Of a stretch of 64,000 nucleotides of DNA, positions 1-6,926 are shown one piece after another. The position numbers and the translations under genes are program-made. Source of the stretch: Geothrix fuzhouensis (GTDB lineage: Bacteria > Acidobacteriota > Holophagae > Holophagales > Holophagaceae); assembly GCF_024609325.1 (NCBI RefSeq), contig NZ_JANHMQ010000001.1:744001-808000 (forward strand), in the 5' to 3' direction. Numbering within the stretch: the first letter of the stretch is position 1; each line of letters opens with the position of its first letter. A model generated the notes under the pieces. The model was not told where the DNA came from, searched no databases, and saw nothing but the letters and a program-made list of their open reading frames with translations.

Positions 1-157
1 CCACGGCCGCCCCTTCGCGGCTGTCGAAGCCCGGGGAAAGGTCATGGGCTTCCAGCCCCATCCCGAGAAGTCGGGACCCACGGGCCTGCTGCTGCTGCAG
101 TCCGCCTTGGCCTGGATGGGTGCCACAGCTTCCGTACCGGAGGCACCATGCAACTGA
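1..157 (+). CDS. hisH: Imidazole glycerol phosphate synthase glutaminase subunit HisH, C-terminal end (partial)
   Basis: The frame enters from the left edge and encodes about 51 residues up to a TGA at 155-157. It contains GFQPHPEKSG, the class I glutaminase motif whose His and Glu complete the Cys-His-Glu triad that supplies ammonia to HisF. The catalytic Cys lies outside the window. The end overlaps the hisA start by 10 bases, so translation is probably coupled. The identity rests on this short motif plus the surrounding his genes; with so little visible, details of the enzyme cannot be judged. Confidence 0.8.
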   Translation, partial: HGRPFAAVEARGKVMGFQPHPEKSGPTGLLLLQSALAWMGATASVPEAPCN

Positions 158-861
158 TTCCCAGCATGGACCTGCTCCAAGGCCGCCTGGTCCGCCTTCG
201 CCACGGCGACCGGCACCAGGCCACCTTCTACGACTTCACTCCGGAGGGTTGGGTCGAGCGCTTGATCGCGGCCGGGGCCCGGCGCATCCACCTGGTGGAT
301 CTGGACGGTGCCTTCGGCGGGCCCCGCCAGGGGACCTTCACCACCTTTCCTGTCCGCTTCCCCCAGGTGCGCTTCCAGCTGGGCGGCGGCCTGCGGGATC
401 GCGCGGCCATCGAGGACGTGCTGGCCCTGGGCTTCGACGCGGTGGTGGGCACGCTGGCAGTGGAACAACCCACGGCCCTGCGGGGTCTCCCCGGCGACCG
501 TATCGTGGCCGCCCTGGACCTCAAGGGCCAGAGCATCGTCACTCGCGGCTGGCAGTCCGCCAGCGCTTGCGCCTCCACGGACGTGTTCGAGGCTCTGCTC
601 GCCCTGGGCTTCGACCGGGCGCTCGTCACCGACGTGAGCCGCGATGGCACGCTGGAAGGCCCTGGCCTGGAAGCCGCGGCCTGGGTGGCCCGGGAGGGGT
701 TCCAGGTGCAGGCCTCCGGCGGGATGAAAGATCTTGCTGATCTTGTCCCGCTGGCGACGCTGCCTGGCGTGGTGGGCGCCATCAGCGGCAAGGCCCTCAT
801 GGAGGGCTTCATCCCCCTGGACGATCCGCGCACCCGGATCGCCCTGACAGGGGGCGCCTGA
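148..861 (+). CDS. hisA: ProFAR isomerase HisA
   Basis: A 237-residue (beta/alpha)8 barrel that converts ProFAR to PRFAR, the Amadori isomerisation of histidine synthesis. It opens with MQLIPSMDLLQGRLVRL, where the Asp of MDL is the usual general base, and has the phosphate-binding turns LGGGL (about residue 76) and ASGGM (about residue 190), plus VTDVSRDGT holding the second catalytic Asp. Length is normal for the family (about 240). It overlaps hisH by 10 bases and shares one base with hisF, as expected for a tightly coupled his operon. Some relatives are PriA-type bifunctional isomerases, but the genome context here cannot test that. Confidence 0.95.
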   Translation: MQLIPSMDLLQGRLVRLRHGDRHQATFYDFTPEGWVERLIAAGARRIHLVDLDGAFGGPRQGTFTTFPVRFPQVRFQLGGGLRDRAAIEDVLALGFDAVVGTLAVEQPTALRGLPGDRIVAALDLKGQSIVTRGWQSASACASTDVFEALLALGFDRALVTDVSRDGTLEGPGLEAAAWVAREGFQVQASGGMKDLADLVPLATLPGVVGAISGKALMEGFIPLDDPRTRIALTGGA

Positions 862-1613
862 TGCCCGCCAAGCGCATCATCCCCTGTCTCGACGTGAAGA
901 ACGGTCGCGTCGTGAAAGGCGTTCAGTTCAAGGAGCTCCGCGACCTGGGCCATCCCGTGGAACTGGCCCGGCGCTATGACTTGGAAGGCGCGGACGAATT
1001 GGTCTTCCTCGACATCGCCGCCTCCCTGGAGAACCGCGGCACGCGGGAAGCCTGGGTCCGCGACGTCGCCCGGGAGCTGAGCATCCCCTTCACCGTCGGC
1101 GGCGGCGTCTCCAGCGTGGAGGACGCCCGCAGCCTGCTGCGGGCCGGCGCCGACAAGGTGGCCGTGAACACCGCCGCCGCCTTGCGGCCGGATCTGGTCT
1201 GTGAGCTGGCGGACGCCTTCGGGCGCCAGTGCGTGGTGGCCGCCGTGGATGTGAAGCGGGATCCCGACCTGGGCTGGCGCGTCTACCTGAAGGGCGGCAC
1301 CGAACCCACGGACCGGGCGGCCGTGGACTGGCTCTGGGAGCTCAACGATCTCGGCGCGGGCGAGATCCTGCTCACTTCCATGGACCGTGACGGCACTGGC
1401 GACGGCTTCGACTTGCCGCTGCTGGACCTGGCCTCGGAGCTGCCCATCCCGCTCATCGCGTCCGGCGGCGCAGGTCTCGAGGTCCACTTCCTGGAGGCTC
1501 TGGAGCATGGCGCCGACGCCGTGCTGGCCGCCACGCTCTTCCACGAGGGCATCCTGCCCATTCCCCGCCTCAAGGCCTACCTGGCCCAGAACGACCTTTC
1601 CATACGGATCTGA
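861..1613 (+). CDS. hisF: Imidazole glycerol phosphate synthase cyclase subunit HisF
   Basis: A 250-residue barrel that, with HisH, makes IGP and AICAR from PRFAR and glutamine-derived ammonia. The N-terminus AKRIIPCLDVKNGRVVKGVQF carries the catalytic Asp (LDV), and LTSMDRDGTGDGFD carries the second one. Phosphate loops VGGGVSS and ASGGAG are intact. The ATG overlaps the last base of hisA; the TGA is one base before hisIE. Nothing is unusual in length or motifs. HisF belongs to the same barrel family as HisA, and the two adjacent paralogues are easily told apart by the LDVKNGRVVKG start. Confidence 0.97.
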   Translation: MPAKRIIPCLDVKNGRVVKGVQFKELRDLGHPVELARRYDLEGADELVFLDIAASLENRGTREAWVRDVARELSIPFTVGGGVSSVEDARSLLRAGADKVAVNTAAALRPDLVCELADAFGRQCVVAAVDVKRDPDLGWRVYLKGGTEPTDRAAVDWLWELNDLGAGEILLTSMDRDGTGDGFDLPLLDLASELPIPLIASGGAGLEVHFLEALEHGADAVLAATLFHEGILPIPRLKAYLAQNDLSIRI

Positions 1614-1614
1614 C

Positions 1615-2262
1615 ATGGACCTCGCTACGTTGACATTTGATTCCGCCGGTCTCATCCCCGGCATCGTGCAGGATCGGGCCGGCGAGGTGCGCATGGTGGC
1701 CTGGCTCAACCGCGAGGCCCTTCAACGCACCCTCGACAGCGGCTTCGTCACCTTCTGGAGCCGCTCACGCGCCGCGATCTGGGTGAAGGGCGAGACCAGC
1801 GGGAACCGGCTCCGCCTCGTGCAGATCCGCCCCGATTGCGATGGGGACGCCCTGCTTATCGTGGCCGATCCCGAGGGCCCCAGCTGCCACCGCGGCACGG
1901 AGAGCTGCTTCGATTCCAGCCCGGAGGGCGGTCCCAACGCTGCCCCATGGCCCGCCACCCTGCCCTGGCTGAGTCGTCTGGAGGCCCTCCTGAGATCCCG
2001 CAAGGCCCTGGCAGACCTGAACGGCAGCTACACCCAGAAACTGTTCGCCCAGGGCGTGGACCGCATCGCCAAGAAGGTGGTGGAGGAGGCCGGAGAAGTT
2101 GTGATCGCCGCCAAGAACAACAACCGCGAGGAGTTCCTCGGCGAGGCTGCGGACCTGGTGTTCCACCTCGACATGCTCCTCCTCGAACGTGGCGCCAGCC
2201 TGCTGGACGTGGTGGAGGTGCTCCACCGCCGCCATGCGGACCGTACGGGAGGGCCCGCCTGA
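1615..2262 (+). CDS. hisIE: Bifunctional phosphoribosyl-AMP cyclohydrolase / phosphoribosyl-ATP pyrophosphatase HisIE
   Basis: 215 residues with two domains. The HisI part (about 1-115) has MVAWLNREAL, FWSRSR, QIRPDCDGDALL and GPSCHRGTESCF, the Asp/Cys-rich metal site of the cyclohydrolase. The HisE part (about 125-215) has DRIAKKVVEEAGEVVIAAKN, the Glu-rich MazG-like helix that binds Mg for PR-ATP hydrolysis. Together they catalyse steps 2 and 3 of histidine synthesis. The start ATG at 1615 was chosen because it follows the hisF stop by one base and begins the conserved HisI domain; reading further upstream in this frame runs inside hisF. The stop TGA shares its last base with the hisZ ATG. 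Confidence 0.93.
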   Translation: MDLATLTFDSAGLIPGIVQDRAGEVRMVAWLNREALQRTLDSGFVTFWSRSRAAIWVKGETSGNRLRLVQIRPDCDGDALLIVADPEGPSCHRGTESCFDSSPEGGPNAAPWPATLPWLSRLEALLRSRKALADLNGSYTQKLFAQGVDRIAKKVVEEAGEVVIAAKNNNREEFLGEAADLVFHLDMLLLERGASLLDVVEVLHRRHADRTGGPA

Positions 2263-3230
2263 TGCCCGTCCGCACACCTCATTTCCCTGATCTGCTCTTC
2301 GGCTCCGCTGCCCGGCTCCGTCGGTGGGAAGGCGCCCTCATGGGCCTGCTGGCGGACCACGGCTACCGCGAGCTGCATCCCTCGCTCGTTCTGCGGGAAA
2401 CCCCGCCCGAAGGGGCGCTGCGCTTCTTCGACGGCGACGAGCTGGTGGCCCTGCGCTGGGACTTCACGGTGGCGCTCGCAGGCCTGCTGGCCCGGAGCTT
2501 CCCGACCCCTCCGGATCGTGTGGCCTATGCAGGGGCGGTGTTCCGTCGGCCCGTGCAGCCCTGGGAGGCGGTGGAGCGCTTCGAGGTGGGGTGCGAGCGC
2601 ATCCAGCTCGAAGGCGAGCCCGCCGCGGAGGCGGATGTGGAACTGGCCCGGATGCTCATGGCCATCCCTGGCCTGCTGGGCCTGAAGAGCGCCATTCTCC
2701 ACCTGGGCAACGCGGCCCTGGTGCGCCGTCCCCTGGAGGCCGAAGGCCTGTTCGGGGAACTGGCGGACGCCGTGGTCGCGGCCCTCTCGCGCCGCGCGCC
2801 CCACCGCGTGCGGGAGGTCCTCGATGGGCATCCATCCGCAAGCCGGCTAGCGGCCCATGCTGAGGCGCTGCTTTCCGAACTCGATGGCCCCGGAACATTG
2901 GGTGCCCTGGAGTCCAGCCCCTATGCGGGCCTGCTGGAGGAGGAGACGAGCCACATGGACCGCGCCCTCCAGGCCCTGTTGCCCATCTTGCCGCCCAACC
3001 TCGAACTGCGCGTGGACCTGGCCGACGTGGCCGGCCTGGGCTTCTATACGGGCCCCACGCTCCGCCTCTGGGCCCCGGGCGCCCAGCAGGAACTGGCCGC
3101 AGGTGGCCGCTACGACCGCCTCTTCCCAGGCCTGGGCCGCCCCTGGCAGGCTGCTGGCTTCTGCGTCCGCCTCTCCCGCCTGCTCGACCTGGCCGCCACC
3201 CGGCCCGACCTCTTCGAGGAACCGCGATGA
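2262..3230 (+). CDS. hisZ: ATP phosphoribosyltransferase regulatory subunit HisZ
   Basis: A 322-residue protein related to histidyl-tRNA synthetase catalytic cores but without tRNA-binding parts. Visible class II aaRS-like pieces are LRWDFTVALAG (motif 2-like), RVAYAGAVFRRP and GGRYDRLFPGLGRPWQAAGFCVRL (motif 3-like). HisZ pairs with the short form of HisG, which is encoded directly downstream, and provides the allosteric histidine site. The ATG at 2262 overlaps the hisIE stop by one base. The amber-free open frame continues upstream inside hisIE, but the conserved domain begins here. The adjacency of hisZ to a short hisG strongly supports the call over a stand-alone HisS. Confidence 0.92.
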   Translation: MPVRTPHFPDLLFGSAARLRRWEGALMGLLADHGYRELHPSLVLRETPPEGALRFFDGDELVALRWDFTVALAGLLARSFPTPPDRVAYAGAVFRRPVQPWEAVERFEVGCERIQLEGEPAAEADVELARMLMAIPGLLGLKSAILHLGNAALVRRPLEAEGLFGELADAVVAALSRRAPHRVREVLDGHPSASRLAAHAEALLSELDGPGTLGALESSPYAGLLEEETSHMDRALQALLPILPPNLELRVDLADVAGLGFYTGPTLRLWAPGAQQELAAGGRYDRLFPGLGRPWQAAGFCVRLSRLLDLAATRPDLFEEPR

Positions 3231-3877
3231 CGCACTCGACCCTTCTCATCGCCTTCCCCAAGGGCCGGCTCGGGGATGAGCTGGTGCCCCTGTTGGCCAA
3301 TACGCCCTTGGCCCTCGACGCGGCTGCCCTGAAGTCCCGAGTCCTGCGCATTCCCACCGCCACCCCTGGCGTGGCGGCCCTGCTGCTCAAGGGCGCGGAC
3401 TTGCCCCGCTACGTGGCCGCCGGCGTGGCCTCGCTGGGCATCGTGGGCTCGGACACACTGGATGAGATGGACATGGACCTGCTGGAATTGGCGGACCTGG
3501 GCTTCGGAGCCTGCCGCCTGTCGCTCTGCGCCAAGGCGGGCGTGACCCTGGAGGACCTGCGGGCCAAGCCGCACCTGCGCCTGGCCACCAAGTTCCCCAA
3601 GGCCACCGAGGCCTGGCTGGCCCGCGAGGACCTCACCGCCGAGCTGGTGCCTCTGAGCAGCAGCGCGGAACTGGCGCCCCTGCTGGGCCTGGCGGACGCC
3701 ATCGTGGACCTGGTGCAGACCGGCGGAACTCTCAAGGCCCACGGCCTGGTGGAGACCGCGATCCTCGGCCGCTCCTCCGCCCGCCTCGTCGCCGCCCGTG
3801 GCGCCTACCTCAGCGAACCCGGACGGATCCGACCGTTGGCGGACATGCTGCTCGGGGCATTGAGAGCGAAAGCGTAG
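3227..3877 (+). CDS. hisG: ATP phosphoribosyltransferase catalytic subunit HisG, short form
   Basis: 216 residues, the length of the HisG_S subfamily that lacks the C-terminal regulatory domain and needs HisZ. It catalyses the first committed step, ATP plus PRPP to PR-ATP. IAFPKGRLGDE opens the protein and DAIVDLVQTGGTLKAHGL is the PRPP/product-binding signature. The ATG overlaps the hisZ stop in an ATGA arrangement. The first enzyme of the pathway is encoded last in the visible operon. A decayed inverted-repeat element begins right at the stop codon, so the operon terminator may have been lost or displaced. Confidence 0.95.
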   Translation: MTHSTLLIAFPKGRLGDELVPLLANTPLALDAAALKSRVLRIPTATPGVAALLLKGADLPRYVAAGVASLGIVGSDTLDEMDMDLLELADLGFGACRLSLCAKAGVTLEDLRAKPHLRLATKFPKATEAWLAREDLTAELVPLSSSAELAPLLGLADAIVDLVQTGGTLKAHGLVETAILGRSSARLVAARGAYLSEPGRIRPLADMLLGALRAKA

Positions 3878-4358
3878 ACAGGATTACCAGGATGAAAAAG
3901 ATGGATTAACAGGATCTGATTATCGGCGAATCTCAGCCAGAAAAGCAGGAACACAGAAGGCACAGAAGCGCCCGTTGGGCGCACACAGAGGGCGCAGAAG
4001 GGGCCGGGCTCACCGCGGACATCCCTCCGCGGGCGGCGACTCCGGACGGCTTCCAGGGGCCGCCATGGCCGCCGCCCACGAAGCAGGCCGCGCGAAGCGC
4101 GACCTGGGGCCGGAGGCCCGGATGTCCTGGCTGGAGCGCCAGGTGCATGTTCCTTTCCTCCGCTTTCCTCGGCTCCTCCGCAAACCTCCGCAAACCTCCG
4201 CAGATGGACGCCTTTTCTGCGCCCATCTGCGACCTCTGTGGTTTCAGACTTTCAGGCTGAGGCTCGCCAATAAGCAAGTAAAAGGATTCAAGGGAATTCC
4301 GCAGGTTCTGTCGGCCGTTAATCTTGTTCATCCTGCTTTCAATCCTGTTAATCCTGTC
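3877..4358. mobile_element. Decayed short-repeat element with imperfect terminal inverted arms (non-coding)
   Basis: This roughly 480-base stretch between hisG and the Gre-like gene has no convincing gene. Its left end carries AGGAT-type short repeats (gacaggattaccaggatg, ggattaacaggat), and its right end carries their reverse complement (tcatcctgctttcaatcc, tgttaatcctgtc). Inside are further word-like repeats, acagaaggcacagaag on the left and a triple cctccgcaaa run (about 4175-4205) on the right. This resembles the repeat collars seen around GxxExxY genes, but no GxxExxY frame survives. It is best read as an empty or degraded copy of such an element; the family link is an inference. Confidence 0.5.
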
Positions 4359-4385
4359 CCCGCTTTTCCACGGACCTGGTGCGGG

Positions 4386-4892
4386 TCATCCGGATGCGCC
4401 TGGACGGATGCTGAGGATCTCCAGGCGCATCGTCCCGGCGGGCCGTCGCCACAGGACTTCATCGCCGGGTTCGGCATTCAGCAGGGCCTCTCCCAGTGGC
4501 GAGACCCAGCTGACTTTGCCTTGGGCGGGGTCAGCTTCGTCTTCGCCGACGATGGTGTACGTCGCGATGGCGCCGGCTTCGTCGCAGACCTCCACGGCGG
4601 CCCCAAAGGAGACCCGGTCCCCCGGCTTGCCACTGGAGTCGACCAGGATGGCCCGGTTCAGCCGCTCCTGGTAGTAGCGCAAGTCGCGCTGGACCACGGC
4701 CAGCTCCTGGGGATTGGCGAGCTTGCCCTCCGCCAACAGCCGACCCTGACGGTCGGCCAACTCCGCCTGCAGGTGCTGCAGTTGCCGCAGTCCGGCGGGG
4801 GTTACGTAGTTCGTGTGGGGGCTCTGGGGCCGGTCCGGAAGGACCTCGGGACGTCCCGCATCATCCGGATCCTTGATGAACGCTCGATTCAC
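4386..4892 (-). CDS. GreA/GreB-family transcription elongation factor-like protein
   Basis: 168 residues. It begins MNRAFIKDPDD and has SPHTNYVTPAGLRQLQ, typical of a Gre-related subfamily, followed by a coiled-coil hairpin (about residues 33-85) and the globular C-terminal fold (VSFGAAVEV, YTIVGEDEADP, VSWVSPLGEALLNAEPGDEV). True GreA/GreB carry an acidic pair at the coil tip (GDLKEN) that supports RNA cleavage by RNA polymerase. The matching stretch here reads GKLANPQE, so both acidic positions appear replaced. It may therefore bind the polymerase secondary channel without stimulating cleavage. It lies 26 bases downstream of mqnC on the same strand and may be co-transcribed. Confidence 0.8.
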   Translation of the reverse strand: MNRAFIKDPDDAGRPEVLPDRPQSPHTNYVTPAGLRQLQHLQAELADRQGRLLAEGKLANPQELAVVQRDLRYYQERLNRAILVDSSGKPGDRVSFGAAVEVCDEAGAIATYTIVGEDEADPAQGKVSWVSPLGEALLNAEPGDEVLWRRPAGTMRLEILSIRPGASG

Positions 4893-4918
4893 GGAGTCCG
4901 CCCTGGGTTCGTCGAGAG

Positions 4919-6019
4919 TCAGGCGGAGACTTCGCCGTAGATGTTGTCCCGCTGCCAGGGCTCGTAGCCCGCGGCGCGGATCATGCGAGTCATCTCGTCC
5001 TTGTTCACGCTGTAGCAGGTGCCGGCGGCGCTGACGACGTTCTCTTCGAGCATGAGGCTGCCCATATCGTCGCAGCCGTAGTGCAGGGCCAGCTGGCCGG
5101 TCTTGCGGCCCATGGTGACCCAGCTGCTCTGGATGTGCGCGAAGTTGTCGAGGAAGATGCGGGCGATGGCGATGGTGCGGAGATACTCGACGTCCGTGGG
5201 CTTGGGCACCTTGCCCTCCCAGGGCGTGTGGCCGCTCTGGAAGGGCCAGGCGGCGAAGGCCGTGTAGCCGCCGCCATTGTTCCGGGTCAGGGCCCGGTCC
5301 TGCTGATCGCGCAGAGCCTCGAGATGTTCAATGCGCTCGGCCAAGGTTTCCGTGATGCCGAACATCATGGTGCCCGTGGTCTTCACGCCCTCCTCGTGGG
5401 CGGCCTCCATCACTTCCAGCCACTTCTCGCGACCACCCTTGAGGGGCGCGATCTTCTTGCGGATGCGGTCCACCAGGATCTCCGCGCCGCCGCCAGGGAT
5501 GGAGCCCAGGCCCGCGGCGCTCAGATCCGCGATGGTCTTGCGCAGGGTCTGGCCGCTGAGCTTCGCCATCATCTGGATCTCCACCGGCGAGAAGCCATGG
5601 ACCCAGATGCCCAGATCGTGGTGGAGGTAGCGCACCAGGTCCAGGTAGTAGTCCCAGGGCAGGTCCGGGTTCACGCCGCCCTGCAGGAGGAAGCCGGTGC
5701 CGCCGATGGCCTTGGTCTCCTCGGCCTTCTGCCTGAGCTGTTCCTTCGTGAGCACATAGCCTCGGGTGTCGCCGGGCTTGTGGTAGAAAGCGCAGAAGGT
5801 GCAATAGACGTTGCAGATATCCGTGTAGTTCACATTCCGGTCGATGACGTAGCTGGCGCGCCGGGGATCGTTGTGGCGATCCCGGATGGCGGTGGCGGCC
5901 ACGGCGAGGTCTGGGAGTTCTGCCTGCTCCATGAGCACCAGCGCTTCGGCAGTAGAGATCCGACGGCCCTGGAGAATGCCATCCAGGATCGCCTCGGGGG
6001 TATCGAGGGCCTTCAGCAT
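4919..6019 (-). CDS. mqnC: Cyclic dehypoxanthinyl futalosine synthase MqnC (radical SAM)
   Basis: 366 residues. A radical SAM CxxxCxxC cluster motif is formed by Cys69, Cys73 and Cys76 in CNVYCTFCAFYH. The protein also has IPGGGAEILVDR and GSLMLEENVVSAAGT, characteristic of MqnC rather than MqnE. MqnC closes the ring of dehypoxanthine futalosine in the futalosine route to menaquinone. The ATG at 6019 was preferred over an upstream in-frame start at 6121 because the extra 34 residues lie entirely over a separate small zinc-ribbon gene that ends 2 bases before this start. No other mqn genes are in the window. Menaquinone is the likely electron donor of the cytochrome b fusions further along. 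Confidence 0.92.
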   Translation of the reverse strand: MLKALDTPEAILDGILQGRRISTAEALVLMEQAELPDLAVAATAIRDRHNDPRRASYVIDRNVNYTDICNVYCTFCAFYHKPGDTRGYVLTKEQLRQKAEETKAIGGTGFLLQGGVNPDLPWDYYLDLVRYLHHDLGIWVHGFSPVEIQMMAKLSGQTLRKTIADLSAAGLGSIPGGGAEILVDRIRKKIAPLKGGREKWLEVMEAAHEEGVKTTGTMMFGITETLAERIEHLEALRDQQDRALTRNNGGGYTAFAAWPFQSGHTPWEGKVPKPTDVEYLRTIAIARIFLDNFAHIQSSWVTMGRKTGQLALHYGCDDMGSLMLEENVVSAAGTCYSVNKDEMTRMIRAAGYEPWQRDNIYGEVSA

Positions 6020-6021
6020 GC

Positions 6022-6186
6022 CTAGACCTTGTACCCCATGACCTGGAGGCAGCGACGGCAGACGCAGTCTTGGCCTTCCACACCATGCTGGAAGTGATCC
6101 AGGGTGTAGGGATTCCGGCACTTTTCGCAGATCTTGGTGGGCTCGGTGCTCGTCTTCGGGGCGTAGAGATGGGTGGGATCGGGCAT
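6022..6186 (-). CDS. 54-residue zinc-ribbon protein, unknown function
   Basis: A small frame too short for ordinary gene calling: it starts MPDPTHLYAPKTS and ends MGYKV. Cysteines at 20 and 23 (CEKC) and at 41, 43 and 46 (CVCRRC) form two CxxC-type knuckles, as in small zinc ribbons. The stop lies 2 bases before the mqnC ATG, which indicates a shared transcript. The frame explains why reading mqnC from a further upstream start gives an implausible N-terminus. No function is recognised. Possible roles are a rubredoxin-like metal protein or a nucleic acid-binding ribbon; neither is demonstrated by the sequence. Confidence 0.6.
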   Translation of the reverse strand: MPDPTHLYAPKTSTEPTKICEKCRNPYTLDHFQHGVEGQDCVCRRCLQVMGYKV

Positions 6187-6213
6187 GGCGGACTCCGGAC
6201 CTTCAAGGATATC

Positions 6214-6239
6214 AAAGGCGGCCCGAATGGGCCGCCTTT
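6214..6239 (-). terminator. Rho-independent-type hairpin between the hpf and mqnC operons
   Basis: A perfect 11-bp stem (aaaggcggccc / gggccgccttt) with a GAAT loop. It lies 28 bases upstream of the zinc-ribbon ATG and next to the left end of the MITE-like element. On the minus strand the stem ends in TTT, so it probably terminated the rpoN-hpf transcript before the element separated the two. Confidence 0.7.
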
Positions 6240-6240
6240 A

Positions 6241-6508
6241 GAGTGTGTTTTAGAATTCGCACGGGCCGCGCTGGGAGCGCCGGGCGAGCATGGCTAGGAC
6301 GGAGCCCGCAGGCATGGTGGTTCCATGTCAAGGGTTCCGGACGACGCCAGGCGACGCCCGCCGCCCCAGCCCGGAGGGACGGCGGCCAGCCGCGCGCCCA
6401 GCTGCGTCACCTCGCTTGGACGATGTCCCGCATCGCCCGGCGCGCGCTTCCTTGCTGGATCACGCGGCTGGCCGCTGTCGCGGCTCGCGGGAATTCTAAA
6501 ACACACTC
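6241..6508. mobile_element. MITE-like non-autonomous element with 18-bp terminal inverted repeats
   Basis: The left end gagtgtgttttagaattc (6241-6258) is the exact reverse complement of the right end (6491-6508). Both ends are followed outward by TTA on the + strand (6238-6240 and 6509-6511), a possible 3-base target duplication. The 232-base interior is very GC-rich and has no convincing gene or transposase. Its two sides show further weak inverted similarity (gcgccgggcga near both ends). It sits between the hpf stop and the hairpin that likely served as the hpf terminator. No partner transposase is in the window. Confidence 0.6.
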
Positions 6509-6531
6509 TTAGATCGGAAAAGACAGAATGA

Positions 6532-6855
6532 TTACTCTTCGACGGCGCCGGCCTTGGCGCTCTCGTGGGGCCGGTCGTTGCGCTTGCCCTGATGCTTGTG
6601 CGCCTGCACATCCAGCTTCTCGATGGCCTGGGTGATGCTGGCGTACATGTCATCGGTCGTGGCCGAGGCCACGAAGGCGCTGGCGCGGGTCTTCAGCGTG
6701 ATCTCCGCCGCATGGCGGTGCTTCTCCACGGCCAGGATCACGTGGACGTCGATGATGTCGTCCAGATAGGTGGCCATCTTGTCCAGTCGCTCTTTGGTGA
6801 ACTGCTTGAGGGGCTCGGTGAGCTCCACGTGGCGGCCGGTGTAGTGGACCTTCAT
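6532..6855 (-). CDS. hpf: Ribosome hibernation-promoting factor (short HPF/RaiA type)
   Basis: 107 residues with the beta-alpha-beta-beta-beta-alpha fold signature of the family: MKVHYTGRHVELTEPLKQF at the start, IDVHVILAVEKHRHAAEITL in the middle and SITQAIEKLDVQAHKHQGK in the last helix. It binds the 30S decoding region and inactivates ribosomes in stationary phase. It lacks the C-terminal dimerisation domain of long HPF. The ATG at 6855 follows a good AGGAG seven bases upstream, which rules out the longer frame starting at 6921. The order lptB-rpoN-hpf matches the arrangement well known in proteobacteria. Its normal 3' flank is disrupted by the MITE-like element. Confidence 0.92.
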   Translation of the reverse strand: MKVHYTGRHVELTEPLKQFTKERLDKMATYLDDIIDVHVILAVEKHRHAAEITLKTRASAFVASATTDDMYASITQAIEKLDVQAHKHQGKRNDRPHESAKAGAVEE

Positions 6856-6926
6856 GGGACACTCCTGAAAGGGGCCGGGCGGCCCGGGAATCATGGATCC
6901 AGCGTCTAGAAGGGGCCTCAACCCTG

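Noticed and set aside
228-1709. A 493-codon open frame on the - strand across hisA and hisF
   Set aside because: It is antisense to two well-recognised his genes and has no domain-like sequence.
4175-4205. Triple cctccgcaaa repeat as a possible CRISPR or tandem array
   Set aside because: The units are 10 bases without spacers and belong to the repeat words of the decayed element.
6241-6531. Small open frames inside the MITE-like element as genes
   Set aside because: They have no ribosome-binding sites, biased composition and no recognisable domain.
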